Assembly (NCBI GenBank): GCA_946405135.1
Contig: CAMJGD010000004.1
Span: 1-64,000, forward strand
Length of the DNA stretch: 64,000 bases
Reading direction: 5' to 3'
Source of the DNA: an uncultured Clostridiaceae bacterium
GTDB lineage: Bacteria; Bacillota; Clostridia; Clostridiales; Clostridiaceae
Under the pieces are notes generated by a model. That model did not search any database. It saw only the letters and a list, made by a program, of their open reading frames with translations, and had not been told where the DNA came from. Both the position numbers and the translations under genes were made by a program. Shown here piece by piece: positions 52,124 through 60,584 of this stretch; the stretch's first letter is position 1, and each line of letters starts with the position of its first letter.

Positions 52124-54757
52124 TTATTCTTCCATTCTTATGTTATCTACTATATTTTGTTTTTCTATTTTTTTAAGAGGCCATAGAGAAGATAAAAGTG
52201 ATATTACTATGGAACCTATGGAAGCTATTAATATGGAGTTCCAAGGGATTTTCCAACCTACTTCCATAACCGGAGAAGCTGTTTGTTGTAAAGCATAGCT
52301 TAAAATGGTTCCTACGATGGAACCAAAGATAGAAGCCAGTATTCCATGAATAGTTCCTTCAAGGATTACAAGTTTTTTTAGCTGGCCTTGACACATACCT
52401 ATGGCTTTTAAGGTAGCAAATTCTCTTTTTCTAAGAAGCAGGTTTGTGCTTATGGTATTTATTATGTTTACAGCGCTTATTAAAGTTATTACAGTGATAA
52501 AACCATAGACAAATACTTTCATTTGAAACTCCGAGGTTTTACTCTGTTTTGCCATTTCTTTATGATCCTCATAAAGAATAGATTCCCTTTTACTCTTTTC
52601 TTCAAAAAATTTCTTTACATTTTCTCTTTCATTTTCATTTTCTGTAAGTTTAAGAAGAAGAGTAGATGTTTTATTATTACCTACTAATTTTTCATAGGTT
52701 TTTTGTGATGTGATTATAAATAATTCATTGTTTGGATAAGAATCATCTACGGGATTTACATCTAATATACCTGCTATTTTTAGATTCCACATTTTCTTAG
52801 CATTTAAAACCTCATCTATGCTTTCTATGCCAAAAGTTTTGAAAGTAGATAGGGTATCTCCAACTTTATAAGTAGTTAAGTCATTTACATACTGCTTTTT
52901 ATTAGCTCTTACTTTATTTTTATTTACTATCAGTATGCCCATGTCATCTAAAGATTTCATATCTACTTTTCCTGAAATAATATGATCGTTAAATAGATTT
53001 AAATTATTTTCATCTATGGCAATAATTCTACAGCTTAAAAGCATATGATCTTTATATTTTTCTTCGTATTCATGATCTAAGCGCCTTTGTGATGTGAAAG
53101 TATAATTAGGATTGATTTTATCTTTTGGAATAAGTATAGAAGCAGAGTGTTCCTTATTTCTATAAATTTTTTCCATACCCTTTAAACCTTTAATTTCTTC
53201 ATAGTCTTCTTTGGTAAATCCTTTTGGTGAGTTATTCCATACACTAGCATCAAAATTTTTATTTTTATATCCCATATTTGATGCTTTTGCAATATTTACA
53301 AAGCTATTAAAGGTTATAAACATTATTATGCTTATTACCAATGAAAATACAGTAATTATAAATCTTTTTTTATTTCTTTTTACATTCTTATAGGCTATAA
53401 AACCTTCAGTTTTAAAGAGAAGCTTAAATAATCTGCCGCTTTTAGATCTTCTAAATCTTTCTCTTTTTATATTCTTTGAATTTCTTACGGCTTCTAGTGG
53501 ACTTACTCTTCCTGCCATGGCTGCAGGTATGAGTGCAGACAAAAATACGGTTAATAATCCAAGCAATGAGCTAATTATTAAAACTAAAGGGTAAGCTTTT
53601 ACTTTAAATTCCGTCATAGATAAAAACTCTAAATTACCTAAAAGCAAAAATACTATTTTTATAGCAAATACTCCAGACAATAATCCTAAAGGTATAGCTA
53701 TAATACTCATTATAAATGCTTCCCTAAATACAATTCTTCTTATTTGATGAGGGGTTGCTCCTATAGAGCGCAGTATACCAAATTGGGATATCCTCTCTAT
53801 TACAGAAATATTAAATGCATTATATATGAGTGCCACAGTGCATACTATTATTAAAACCACCATAAATATAGAAGTATTTATAAGGGAACTATTTATGTTA
53901 GAATTTTCGCTTTGCCAATAAAGCCTTAAAAGCTGTTCATTGAATTTTACCTGAGAATCATCTCGTATTTCTCCATTTTGGTTCATAGTTAGTCCCATAG
54001 ATTCTGCTGCATTTTTTGCAATAGCTATTTTATTTTTATTGCTTACTACTTTCATAAAAGCAGTATAATTATTGTCTGCTGCAGATTTTTCATCGAAAAA
54101 GGTTATGGCATCAAATAAAAAGTTGCCTGTAGAAAAAAATTGAGGCTGAATAATACCTACTAGAGTGAATTCCCGTTCATATTCAGGTTCAAATATTTCA
54201 TCATCTGTCCAAGAATCAGGCGAAAGTATCTCATCACTATGGCTTTGGCTTTTTCTGTTACCAAAGGGAATTTTAATTTTGTCACCCAGCTTCAAATTTT
54301 TATCAATATAGTTTAAAGCGCCTTTCTCTAAAACTATTTCATCTTTATTTTGAGGAAACCGTCCTTCATTCAATTTAAAGGAGAAAGTATCTTTTAAGGA
54401 TTTATTATCATAGGCCTTAAGATATATATATCTGTAGTTTGGAGTGAATTTCTGCTTTTCTTCCGTTGGAGTGGTGTATATCTTACCATAACCTATATTT
54501 TGAGAGAGAGATACATCTTTAAACTCTGTATGTTTCTTTAGTATTTCTGTTTGATCTTTTGATATATTTCTAAAAGATACTTCATAATTACCTTTTTCGT
54601 GTATAGTTTCTTGAATTCTAGCATCTCTATAACTAAATAAAATGGTTCCCAGACCGCAGATAAGTGCTATAGACATGGTTATACCTATAATGGTAAGAAT
54701 AGTTCTTCGCTTTTGAACCTTAATATATTTAGTGGTAATTTGTGTATAACTGTTCAT
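52124..54757 (-). CDS. FtsX/MacB-type ABC transporter permease
   Basis: An 877-residue permease of the lipoprotein/peptide exporter group. It has an N-terminal transmembrane helix (about 20-42), a large extracytoplasmic domain, an FtsX domain with three helices (about 290-420, including GATPHQIRRIVFREAF), a second periplasmic-type domain after another helix (about 455-475), and a C-terminal FtsX domain (about 755-870, AIGMCQGQLKKLVILEG). The start overlaps the ATPase stop by 4 nt (ATGA). With the ATPase it forms a mechanotransmission-type ABC system, often for antimicrobial peptide resistance or lipoprotein handling. Confidence 0.92.
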   Translation of the reverse strand: MNSYTQITTKYIKVQKRRTILTIIGITMSIALICGLGTILFSYRDARIQETIHEKGNYEVSFRNISKDQTEILKKHTEFKDVSLSQNIGYGKIYTTPTEEKQKFTPNYRYIYLKAYDNKSLKDTFSFKLNEGRFPQNKDEIVLEKGALNYIDKNLKLGDKIKIPFGNRKSQSHSDEILSPDSWTDDEIFEPEYEREFTLVGIIQPQFFSTGNFLFDAITFFDEKSAADNNYTAFMKVVSNKNKIAIAKNAAESMGLTMNQNGEIRDDSQVKFNEQLLRLYWQSENSNINSSLINTSIFMVVLIIVCTVALIYNAFNISVIERISQFGILRSIGATPHQIRRIVFREAFIMSIIAIPLGLLSGVFAIKIVFLLLGNLEFLSMTEFKVKAYPLVLIISSLLGLLTVFLSALIPAAMAGRVSPLEAVRNSKNIKRERFRRSKSGRLFKLLFKTEGFIAYKNVKRNKKRFIITVFSLVISIIMFITFNSFVNIAKASNMGYKNKNFDASVWNNSPKGFTKEDYEEIKGLKGMEKIYRNKEHSASILIPKDKINPNYTFTSQRRLDHEYEEKYKDHMLLSCRIIAIDENNLNLFNDHIISGKVDMKSLDDMGILIVNKNKVRANKKQYVNDLTTYKVGDTLSTFKTFGIESIDEVLNAKKMWNLKIAGILDVNPVDDSYPNNELFIITSQKTYEKLVGNNKTSTLLLKLTENENERENVKKFFEEKSKRESILYEDHKEMAKQSKTSEFQMKVFVYGFITVITLISAVNIINTISTNLLLRKREFATLKAIGMCQGQLKKLVILEGTIHGILASIFGSIVGTILSYALQQTASPVMEVGWKIPWNSILIASIGSIVISLLSSLWPLKKIEKQNIVDNIRMEE

Positions 54758-55437
54758 GGTCTTACCACCTCATCTTTAACAATTGATCCATCTTCTATAC
54801 TTATAATTCTATCTGCTTGCTTGGCTATGTTTAAATCATGAGTTATAACTATCAGAGTTTCATTATATTTCTTTACTGAATATCTTAAAAGTTCTATGAT
54901 TTCCTTACTATTTTTGCTGTCTAAGTTTCCTGTAGGCTCATCTGCTAAAATGATAGAAGGTTTGTAAGCTAAAGCTCTGGCTATGGATACTCTCTGCTGC
55001 TGTCCTCCGGAAAGTTCTGAAGGAAGGTGCTTTCTTCTGTCTTTTATTCCAAGCAGGTCTAGAAGCTCATCCATATATTCTTTATCTTCTTTTTTATTAT
55101 CAAGAAGCAGAGGTATCAATATATTTTCTTCAGCAGATAGTACAGGTATAAGGTTATAGAATTGAAATACAAAGCCTATTTTTCTTCTTCTCAAAATGGA
55201 AAGTTCTTTTTCTTTTAAAGAATATATGTCCACACCATCTATTAAGACTTTTCCAGAGGTAGGCTTGTCTACACCGCCTAAAAGATGAAGAAGAGTGCTT
55301 TTCCCAGAACCAGAAGGTCCAACTACCGCTACAAATTCTCCTTGATTTATACTTAAATTTACATTTTTAAGGGCATTTACTTTTGTGTCTCCTTTTCCAT
55401 AAACTTTGCAAAGGTCTATAGTTTTTACTACTTCCAT
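54754..55437 (-). CDS. ABC transporter ATP-binding protein (MacB/LolD type)
   Basis: A 227-residue ATPase: Walker A GPSGSGKSTLLHLLGG (about 38-53), Q-loop FQFYNLIPVLSAEEN, signature LSGGQQQRVSIARAL, Walker B ILADEPTGNLDS and H-loop THD. It energises the FtsX-type permease that follows with a 4-nt overlap. The ATG at 55437 follows AAAGGAGG; a longer upstream frame would run through the ribosome site. A nested inverted repeat fills the leader and may be the control site. Confidence 0.94.
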   Translation of the reverse strand: MEVVKTIDLCKVYGKGDTKVNALKNVNLSINQGEFVAVVGPSGSGKSTLLHLLGGVDKPTSGKVLIDGVDIYSLKEKELSILRRRKIGFVFQFYNLIPVLSAEENILIPLLLDNKKEDKEYMDELLDLLGIKDRRKHLPSELSGGQQQRVSIARALAYKPSIILADEPTGNLDSKNSKEIIELLRYSVKKYNETLIVITHDLNIAKQADRIISIEDGSIVKDEVVRP

Positions 55438-55452
55438 TAATTTACCTCCTTT

Positions 55453-55520
55453 ATAGTTATGCAATGATTATTATGCAATTTAATTTGGGCATAATAAAAC
55501 AATTATTAATGCATAACTAT
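55453..55520 (-). promoter_or_regulatory. Nested inverted repeats upstream of ABC operon
   Basis: The outer arms ATAGTTATGCA (55453-55463) and TGCATAACTAT (55510-55520) are perfect over 11 bp. The inner arms TTATTATGC (55468-55476) and GCATAATAA (55489-55497) are perfect over 9 bp. The set lies between the kinase gene and the GGAGG ribosome site of the ABC ATPase gene and looks like a multi-site operator or a leader hairpin. Confidence 0.6.
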
Positions 55521-55576
55521 AATATAAAACAAGCAGCTTACAGTAAGGTGAATTTTATCTTACTGTTTTGTAAGAT

Positions 55577-56827
55577 TTATATAATTCCTTTAAGAAAAGT
55601 TATCATAAATTCGGTACCCGCTCCTTGCTTACTTATTACTCCTATACTTCCACCTTGAGAATCTATTATAGCTTTTGATAAGGAAAGTCCTATGCCTATA
55701 CTCTCTGGATTTAGGCTATTTTTGCATTTATAAAATCTATCAAATATTCTAGGTAAATCTTCTTTTTTTATACCTTCACCATTATCTTTTATCTTTATCT
55801 GAATGGAAAGAGGTGTCTCCTCAGCTTCTATTTCTATTTTTCCGCCTTCTTTAGTATGTTCTATTGCGTTTTTTACTATATTTGATAAAGCTTCAGCAGT
55901 CCAATTAACATCATGTTTAAAAGTTATGTCTTTATCTATTTTAATATCAATTGTCTGTCTCTTTTTTTCAGCTTTTATTTTTAGAGAAGATACTGAATTT
56001 TCCACTGTTTTTAATAGTAAGTTTTCTTTAATATCAAATTCAATAGCACCTACTTCAAGTCTTGCTATTTTTAATAGATTTATTATAAGCCATTCCATTT
56101 TGCTTAATTGTTTACTGCTTTCTTGTATGAAATTTTTTTTATCTTCTTCATTCAAATTTTTATTGTTAGCTATTATTTCATTAAACATGATAAGAGAAGA
56201 TAAAGGTGTTTTAAGCTGATGGGATATGTCTGAAATAATATTTTTAAGAAAGATCTTTTCTTTGTTTAACACTTCTATGCTCTGTTTTAATCTTTTAGCC
56301 ATTTCATTAAATTGATGAGATAAAATATAAAAATCTCCTTCGCTGTTTTCTGAAATATTGATATTAAAGTTTCCTCCTATGATTTTTTCAGCTTCAGAAG
56401 CAAGAAAGCTTAGTTTATCAAATATTTTTTTATAATCAATGATTATAAATAGAAACATTAAAAATCCACAGAAAATTATCACTATCAATCCTTGTAAGGT
56501 AAAATTTTTATACAGATCTTCTAAAATTTTATGGTTATATAGGTTTAAATCTTCTTTGTAGCCATACTTACTTAGTACATCTCTTCCTTTTTTTATTTCT
56601 TCTGAAGTGGGAGCTTTTGTAAAGTAACCTGCAATATATTTTTCTAGTTCTGGATTTTTTTCGAGAATTTTTCCTGCGGTGGCTATATTTACATTTATGT
56701 ATGATTTATTAATCTGCTTAAATTCGTAGGTTGAAAAGCATATAAAAGTAATTATTAAAATTATCTGAAGAATTAAGAACTTATAGGTAGTAGATCTTAC
56801 TTCAGGATTTCTAAATAGAGAATTCAT
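55577..56827 (-). CDS. Sensor histidine kinase without adjacent response regulator
   Basis: A 416-residue kinase. It has two transmembrane helices (about 16-35 and 112-133) around a short extracytoplasmic segment of about 75 residues, HAMP (about 133-188), HisKA with SDISHQLKTPLSSL (His near 203) and HATPase with N-box IVKNAIEHTKEGG, G1 DNGEGIKKEDLPRIFDRFYK and G2 GIGLSLSKAI. It is followed by an ABC exporter operon, the usual context of VncS/BceS-like sensors. No response regulator is present on either side, so its partner must be elsewhere or lost. AGGAGG precedes the ATG. Confidence 0.92.
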   Translation of the reverse strand: MNSLFRNPEVRSTTYKFLILQIILIITFICFSTYEFKQINKSYINVNIATAGKILEKNPELEKYIAGYFTKAPTSEEIKKGRDVLSKYGYKEDLNLYNHKILEDLYKNFTLQGLIVIIFCGFLMFLFIIIDYKKIFDKLSFLASEAEKIIGGNFNINISENSEGDFYILSHQFNEMAKRLKQSIEVLNKEKIFLKNIISDISHQLKTPLSSLIMFNEIIANNKNLNEEDKKNFIQESSKQLSKMEWLIINLLKIARLEVGAIEFDIKENLLLKTVENSVSSLKIKAEKKRQTIDIKIDKDITFKHDVNWTAEALSNIVKNAIEHTKEGGKIEIEAEETPLSIQIKIKDNGEGIKKEDLPRIFDRFYKCKNSLNPESIGIGLSLSKAIIDSQGGSIGVISKQGAGTEFMITFLKGII

Positions 56828-57192
56828 TTCGTATTCCTCCTAGATTATACCATTTTGTTAAGCTATCATTTCTCTGATATCTGCGTACTTAAGCCCATGT
56901 TTCCTTTTTAATATTACAATAATTACTAAAAATAAACAATGTTTAAGTTAGTGATCTAATGTTATGTATTTTTAATAGTATGCGTAAATGGTATTATTTT
57001 ACAGAAAACAAGACTTATTTCAAACTAATGGATAAAATTGGCAATAATTATAATTTTACAAAATGTTTTTGATAATGTAATCTTATTGTAGATCGATTGG
57101 TAATAAATGGATGTAAGTGCGGAACACAAATTTTATAAAAGATAAATTTGCTCAACATGAGTGGACTTCAAAAGTAGAAAGGACTAAGTACT
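56828..57192. promoter_or_regulatory. Divergent intergenic region, kinase and signal peptidase genes
   Basis: On the minus strand an extended -10 (TGGTATAAT, box 56850-56845) lies just before the kinase ribosome site. A short minus-strand open stretch ending KHGLKYADIREMIA precedes it without a start codon. No clear promoter was found for the signal peptidase gene in the A/T-rich remainder. Confidence 0.4.
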
Positions 57193-57717
57193 ATGAGTAA
57201 AGCTTTAAAATTTATTGGTAATTTAATATTTATACTTGTAATTTTCATAGGAATAATATCGGTATTTAATATTGTTAAAAGTAAAGCTGATAAGAATTAT
57301 ATATCTGGTATTGGAAGTTATAAATACATGATTGTATTGAGCGGGAGCATGTCTCCTGTATTTAATCCTTATGATGTAATAGTTATTAAAGAAAAGATGC
57401 CAGAAGAAATAAGTGCAGGAGATATCCTTAGCTTTAGAAAAGGGGACATTATAGTATCTCATAGAGTTATATCAGTGGAAAAGAGCAATGGAGACTATAG
57501 ATTTAAAACCAAAGGTGATGCAAATAATGTGGAAGATGAAGAGCTTGTAAGTGGCAAAAGCATACTAGGCAGGTATGTATTTAGGATACCGTATATTGGA
57601 TATTTAATTATTAAATTAAAGGGAATTTGGGGAGTAATCGCTATTTGGATTTTAGGATTATATATTATTTTCACTGAAGTGCTGAAAGTCTTAAAAAAGC
57701 GAAAAAATGAAGTTTAA
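57193..57717 (+). CDS. sipW: SipW-type (ER-type) signal peptidase I
   Basis: A 174-residue membrane peptidase with an N-terminal transmembrane helix (about 8-28) and one or two C-terminal ones (about 135-168). The catalytic serine is in VLSGSMSPVFNPYD (about 49-62), and the second catalytic residue is histidine in IIVSHRVISVE (about 88-98), as in SipW and eukaryotic/archaeal enzymes, not lysine. GDANNVEDEE follows. SipW processes TasA/camelysin-type precursors. It is first in a locus with three proteins carrying such signals plus an LPXTG protein, which is strong contextual support. Confidence 0.92.
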   Translation: MSKALKFIGNLIFILVIFIGIISVFNIVKSKADKNYISGIGSYKYMIVLSGSMSPVFNPYDVIVIKEKMPEEISAGDILSFRKGDIIVSHRVISVEKSNGDYRFKTKGDANNVEDEELVSGKSILGRYVFRIPYIGYLIIKLKGIWGVIAIWILGLYIIFTEVLKVLKKRKNEV

Positions 57718-57738
57718 GCACTAAAAATTATTTTGCAG

Positions 57739-57772
57739 TTAACAAAGTTAAGCTTTGTTAATATATATTTTT
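57739..57772 (+). terminator. Intraoperonic hairpin between sipW and first camelysin gene
   Basis: TTAACAAAG (57739-57747) pairs with CTTTGTTAA (57753-57761) around a 5-nt loop, followed by TATATATTTTTT, 25 bp before the next start codon. It is probably a partial terminator or processing site. Confidence 0.65.
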
Positions 57773-57796
57773 TAAATTTATGGGAGGTTTTATAAA

Positions 57797-58318
57797 ATGC
57801 AAAAAAAGAAACTAGCCGCTTTACTATTATCAGGAGCCATGCTATTTGGAGCAGGAGCATATGGCACATATGCTTATTTTACTGACAAAACTGATACAAC
57901 TACCAATGTTGTAAAAACTGGAACTTTAGATGTGGCTGTGGAAAATGAAGAGGTTTGGATGAAGGATGGAAAAGCAGTAGACTTTAATAATCTTCAACCA
58001 GGAGATGTAATCCGTAAGTCATTTACAGTTACAAACAAGGGCACACTACCACAAAAAGTAAAATTAAACGTAGAAAATGGAAATGCAAAATTAAACGGAG
58101 CATTACAGTTTTCAATAAAAGCAGAGGATGGAAAGTATTATTCAGGAAATAAGACTTTTATTCTTGAAAAAGATGCTACTAAAACTCTTGAATTCATAGT
58201 TAAGGTACCTGCAGAACTTGGAAATGGCTATCAAACATTAACTTCAGAGAGCTTTAGTATACGTGTAGATGCTACTCAAACTAATAATCCTAATATGGAC
58301 TGGGAATTTGAGAAATAA
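57797..58318 (+). CDS. TasA/camelysin-family surface protein with SipW-type signal
   Basis: A 173-residue precursor. The signal peptide ends AGAYGTYAYFTDK, the SipW-type cleavage context near residue 27. The mature part is a beta-sandwich-like domain of about 145 residues with PGDVIRKSFTVTNKGTLPQKVKLNVE, the typical camelysin/TasA strand pattern, and ends ATQTNNPNMDWEF. TasA and CalY form biofilm fibres or adhesins in Bacillus; a structural fibre role here is inferred. The ATG follows GGGAGG. It has no cell-wall anchor of its own. Confidence 0.88.
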   Translation: MQKKKLAALLLSGAMLFGAGAYGTYAYFTDKTDTTTNVVKTGTLDVAVENEEVWMKDGKAVDFNNLQPGDVIRKSFTVTNKGTLPQKVKLNVENGNAKLNGALQFSIKAEDGKYYSGNKTFILEKDATKTLEFIVKVPAELGNGYQTLTSESFSIRVDATQTNNPNMDWEFEK

Positions 58319-58569
58319 TCTTTCATATTTTAATTTATAGCTACTAAAATTAAGTTTTTGTGAAAAAGTTTTTCAAATTTATTGATGCTAAAGGGGATGT
58401 CTTAAAATAAGGTAAGCTACTATTAAATTTAGAAATAGATGATATAAGAGTGTATACCTATTTTAAGATAGTCCCTGATTTAATATATTAAATCAGGGTA
58501 AAAAATGTATAAATATCGAAATTAATTGTTATTTTCATATAGATTATTATAAATTTTGGAGGGAATGTT
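58319..58569. other. Intercistronic region with a MITE-like inverted-repeat element
   Basis: The 250-bp gap holds two structures. At 58393-58475 are imperfect terminal inverted repeats (GGGGATGTCTTAAAATAAGGTA left; complement of GGGACTATCTTAAAATAGG right) around about 40 bp without an ORF. At 58473-58498 lies the perfect palindrome CCCTGATTTAATA and its complement. No T-run follows the second. Confidence 0.6.
58393..58475. repeat. Putative 83-bp MITE-like element
   Basis: Terminal repeats share TCTTAAAATA exactly and GGGA at the outer ends. Size, lack of coding capacity and intergenic position fit a small non-autonomous element or a relic of one. No second copy was found in this window. Confidence 0.4.
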
Positions 58570-59139
58570 ATGAAGAGAAAACAAATAGCCGCTTTGGCTC
58601 TAAGTTTTGTGTTAACTACAGGAGCTGCAGTTCTAGGGACTTATTCTTATTTTACAGCTAAAGATACAACAAAAAATAATATATCTGTAGGTCTTGGAGA
58701 TGTGAAAATTGAAAAGGGTGATGGAACCTGGCAATATAAGTCTGATAGTGCAGATATAAAAGAAATGGATTTAACTAAAGACTTGAAAGCTTTTAACTTA
58801 AGACCTGGAGATAAGTTTGAAAAGGTTATGACTGTAAAATATACAGGTTCTTTAACTTCTAATATAAAGATAACTAAACCTGCAGATAAAAATGATATAC
58901 CTTTTACTCTTACAATTAAAGGTCAAAATGGTGTTTCTGTAGATCCTGAAGGTGAAAATATATGGATATTAAAAAATGTTGCTCCAAACACAGATATATC
59001 TTTTATAGCTACCTTTGAAGTTCCTACTTCAGTGAAAGCTGGAGATATAAATGATAATAATAAAACTTTAAATTTACAGGAATATCTAATGCTAGATATA
59101 ACAGCAACCCAGGCTAACAATCCAGGTTGGGGAGAATAA
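58570..59139 (+). CDS. TasA/camelysin-like protein with SipW-type signal, second copy
   Basis: A 189-residue precursor with a hydrophobic leader and VLGTYSYFTAKDTTKNN at the processing site (about 22-38). The mature domain has alternating strands, including LRPGDKFEKVMTVKYTGSLTSNIKITKP and DISFIATFEVPTS, and ends TATQANNPGWGE, echoing the ATQTNNPNMDW end of the first protein. It is therefore a paralogue or minor fibre subunit. It has TGGAGGG before the ATG. The gene lies 250 bp after the first, separated by inverted repeats. Confidence 0.85.
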   Translation: MKRKQIAALALSFVLTTGAAVLGTYSYFTAKDTTKNNISVGLGDVKIEKGDGTWQYKSDSADIKEMDLTKDLKAFNLRPGDKFEKVMTVKYTGSLTSNIKITKPADKNDIPFTLTIKGQNGVSVDPEGENIWILKNVAPNTDISFIATFEVPTSVKAGDINDNNKTLNLQEYLMLDITATQANNPGWGE

Positions 59140-59147
59140 TACACTGA

Positions 59148-59252
59148 GAAGGTGTTGTTGCAAAACAAATAAATTGCATTATATATTGAATTGTTTTTAG
59201 CTTAAGATTCAATATGCTTGCAGATAATGTTAATTATGCAACAACTCCTTCT
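59148..59252 (+). repeat. Large nested stem-loop between camelysin-like and LPXTG genes
   Basis: The outer arms GAAGGTGTTGTTGC (59148-59161) and GCAACAACTCCTTC (59238-59251) pair with one mismatch. The inner arms ATATTGAAT (59183-59191) and ATTCAATAT (59207-59215) are perfect. It may be a processing/stability hairpin or a small inverted-repeat element. Confidence 0.6.
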
Positions 59253-59286
59253 TAAGGCTAAAATATTAACTTTTATAGGTGATTTG

Positions 59287-59991
59287 ATGAATAAATATTT
59301 TAATAAGAAAACCTTAATATGTTTTACTGCTTTGCTGTTTATCTTTTCTATATTTGGCTTTAATAGTACCAGTAAAGCTAAGGCGGAACCAAATAACATC
59401 ATAGTGATTCCAAAAGGTGAAGATCATAAAAAAGGCATATTTAATGATAAGGATGGGGAATGGTATCCTGGTAGAGAGGTTGCTAAAGAGTTTAATGTAA
59501 AAAATTTAAAAGATAGGGATGTAAACTTAGTAAAAATAACTCTAAATGTGGAAAGCCTTTATGATCAAAAAACTGCTATGAATCTTTCAGAAAAAGATGA
59601 AGCTTATAGAGAATTTATGAATAATATGAGTTTAACTCTAGAAAATAAGGGTAAAAAACTTTATGATGGCAATTTTGAAAAGTTAGTAAAAGAGGGAGTA
59701 ACTCTATCAGAGCCTTTAGAAGTAAAATCAAAAGATTATAGGGAGTTTAAAATGAAAGTAAAGCTTGATGATAAGAGTAGCAATGCTCTTCAGAAAATGG
59801 AAAATAAGTTTAACTTCAATGTAACCTATACCTTTGATGATGGAACTTCTGTAAATATAGATTTACCAAAAACAGGATCTATTTTTAGCAGTAAGTTACT
59901 TTGTATTTCTGGTATGCTTATGATACTCTCTGGAATAGTTATGCTTTTTGCAAAAAGGGAATACCTCTTTTTAAAAAAGGAGGGAATATGA
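59287..59991 (+). CDS. LPXTG-anchored surface protein of the SipW locus
   Basis: A 234-residue protein with an ordinary Sec signal (cleavage near NSTSKAKA-EP, residue about 33), a central domain of about 165 residues rich in strands and charged helices, and a classical sortase signal. The latter is LPKTG near 198-202, a hydrophobic helix (LLCISGMLMILSGIVMLFA) and a positive tail KREYLFLKK. It is the only wall-anchored product in the locus, so it may attach the camelysin-like fibres to peptidoglycan; that is inference. The start at 59287 follows AGGTGA. Its TGA overlaps the next ATG. Confidence 0.85.
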   Translation: MNKYFNKKTLICFTALLFIFSIFGFNSTSKAKAEPNNIIVIPKGEDHKKGIFNDKDGEWYPGREVAKEFNVKNLKDRDVNLVKITLNVESLYDQKTAMNLSEKDEAYREFMNNMSLTLENKGKKLYDGNFEKLVKEGVTLSEPLEVKSKDYREFKMKVKLDDKSSNALQKMENKFNFNVTYTFDDGTSVNIDLPKTGSIFSSKLLCISGMLMILSGIVMLFAKREYLFLKKEGI

Positions 59992-60566
59992 TGAAAAAGA
60001 CAAATATAGCAAAATTGCTTTTCATTTTTACTCTTATAGGGGCAGCTTCTTCTTCAGCCACTTATGCTTATCTTAAAGATAATAAATCTGTATTTAATTC
60101 TGTTCAAGCTTCTCTAGGAAATATATCTTGTGATTTTATTTTAAATGATAATGTCAATACAGGGACTTCTTTAATAAATATAACTGGATTGATTCCTGGA
60201 AAGTCAGAAATAAGGACTATAAAGATAAAGAACACGGGAAGTTTAACTGAAAAAATAAGCTTAAATATGAATAAATTTACAGAATCTAATCAAGGTAAGC
60301 TATTGCAGTATATAGATTACAAAATAGAAGTGGGAAATAATAGCTACACAGGAAAACTAAAAGATTTGGCCAGTAGCCCTAATACCCAATTTAATTTAAA
60401 GGATAAATCCGGAAATGCAATCTATTTAGCGCCAGGAGAAACTTTAGATGTAAAGATTACCTTTACACTTTCTATGGATGCATATTACAGTTCACAAAAT
60501 CAAAGCATCAGTTTTTCTATGAATATAACAGGAACTCAACCTAATGATTCTAATTGGGTATATTAA
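59991..60566 (+). CDS. TasA/camelysin-like protein with SipW-type signal, third copy
   Basis: A 191-residue precursor with leader KLLFIFTLIGAASSSATYAYLKDNKS (processing near residue 25, SATYAYLKD). The mature beta-rich domain carries LIPGKSEIRTIKIKNTGSLTEKISLNM and APGETLDVKITFTLSM, and ends ITGTQPNDSNWVY, again like its paralogues. Two tandem ATGs (59988, 59991) lie at the TGA of the previous gene, 3-6 nt after AGGAGG, so translation is coupled to the LPXTG protein. Confidence 0.83.
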   Translation: MKKTNIAKLLFIFTLIGAASSSATYAYLKDNKSVFNSVQASLGNISCDFILNDNVNTGTSLINITGLIPGKSEIRTIKIKNTGSLTEKISLNMNKFTESNQGKLLQYIDYKIEVGNNSYTGKLKDLASSPNTQFNLKDKSGNAIYLAPGETLDVKITFTLSMDAYYSSQNQSISFSMNITGTQPNDSNWVY

Positions 60567-60584
60567 AGGATAAGGGGGATGGCA

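Noticed and set aside
58473..58498. CCCTGATT palindrome as a full member of the GGGACAG family
   Set aside because: It shares only GTCCCTGATT and lacks the ACAGTTC core; kept as a separate palindrome.
59202..59402. 66-residue minus-strand ORF over the LPXTG gene start
   Set aside because: It is antisense to a signal peptide and a hairpin and has no support.
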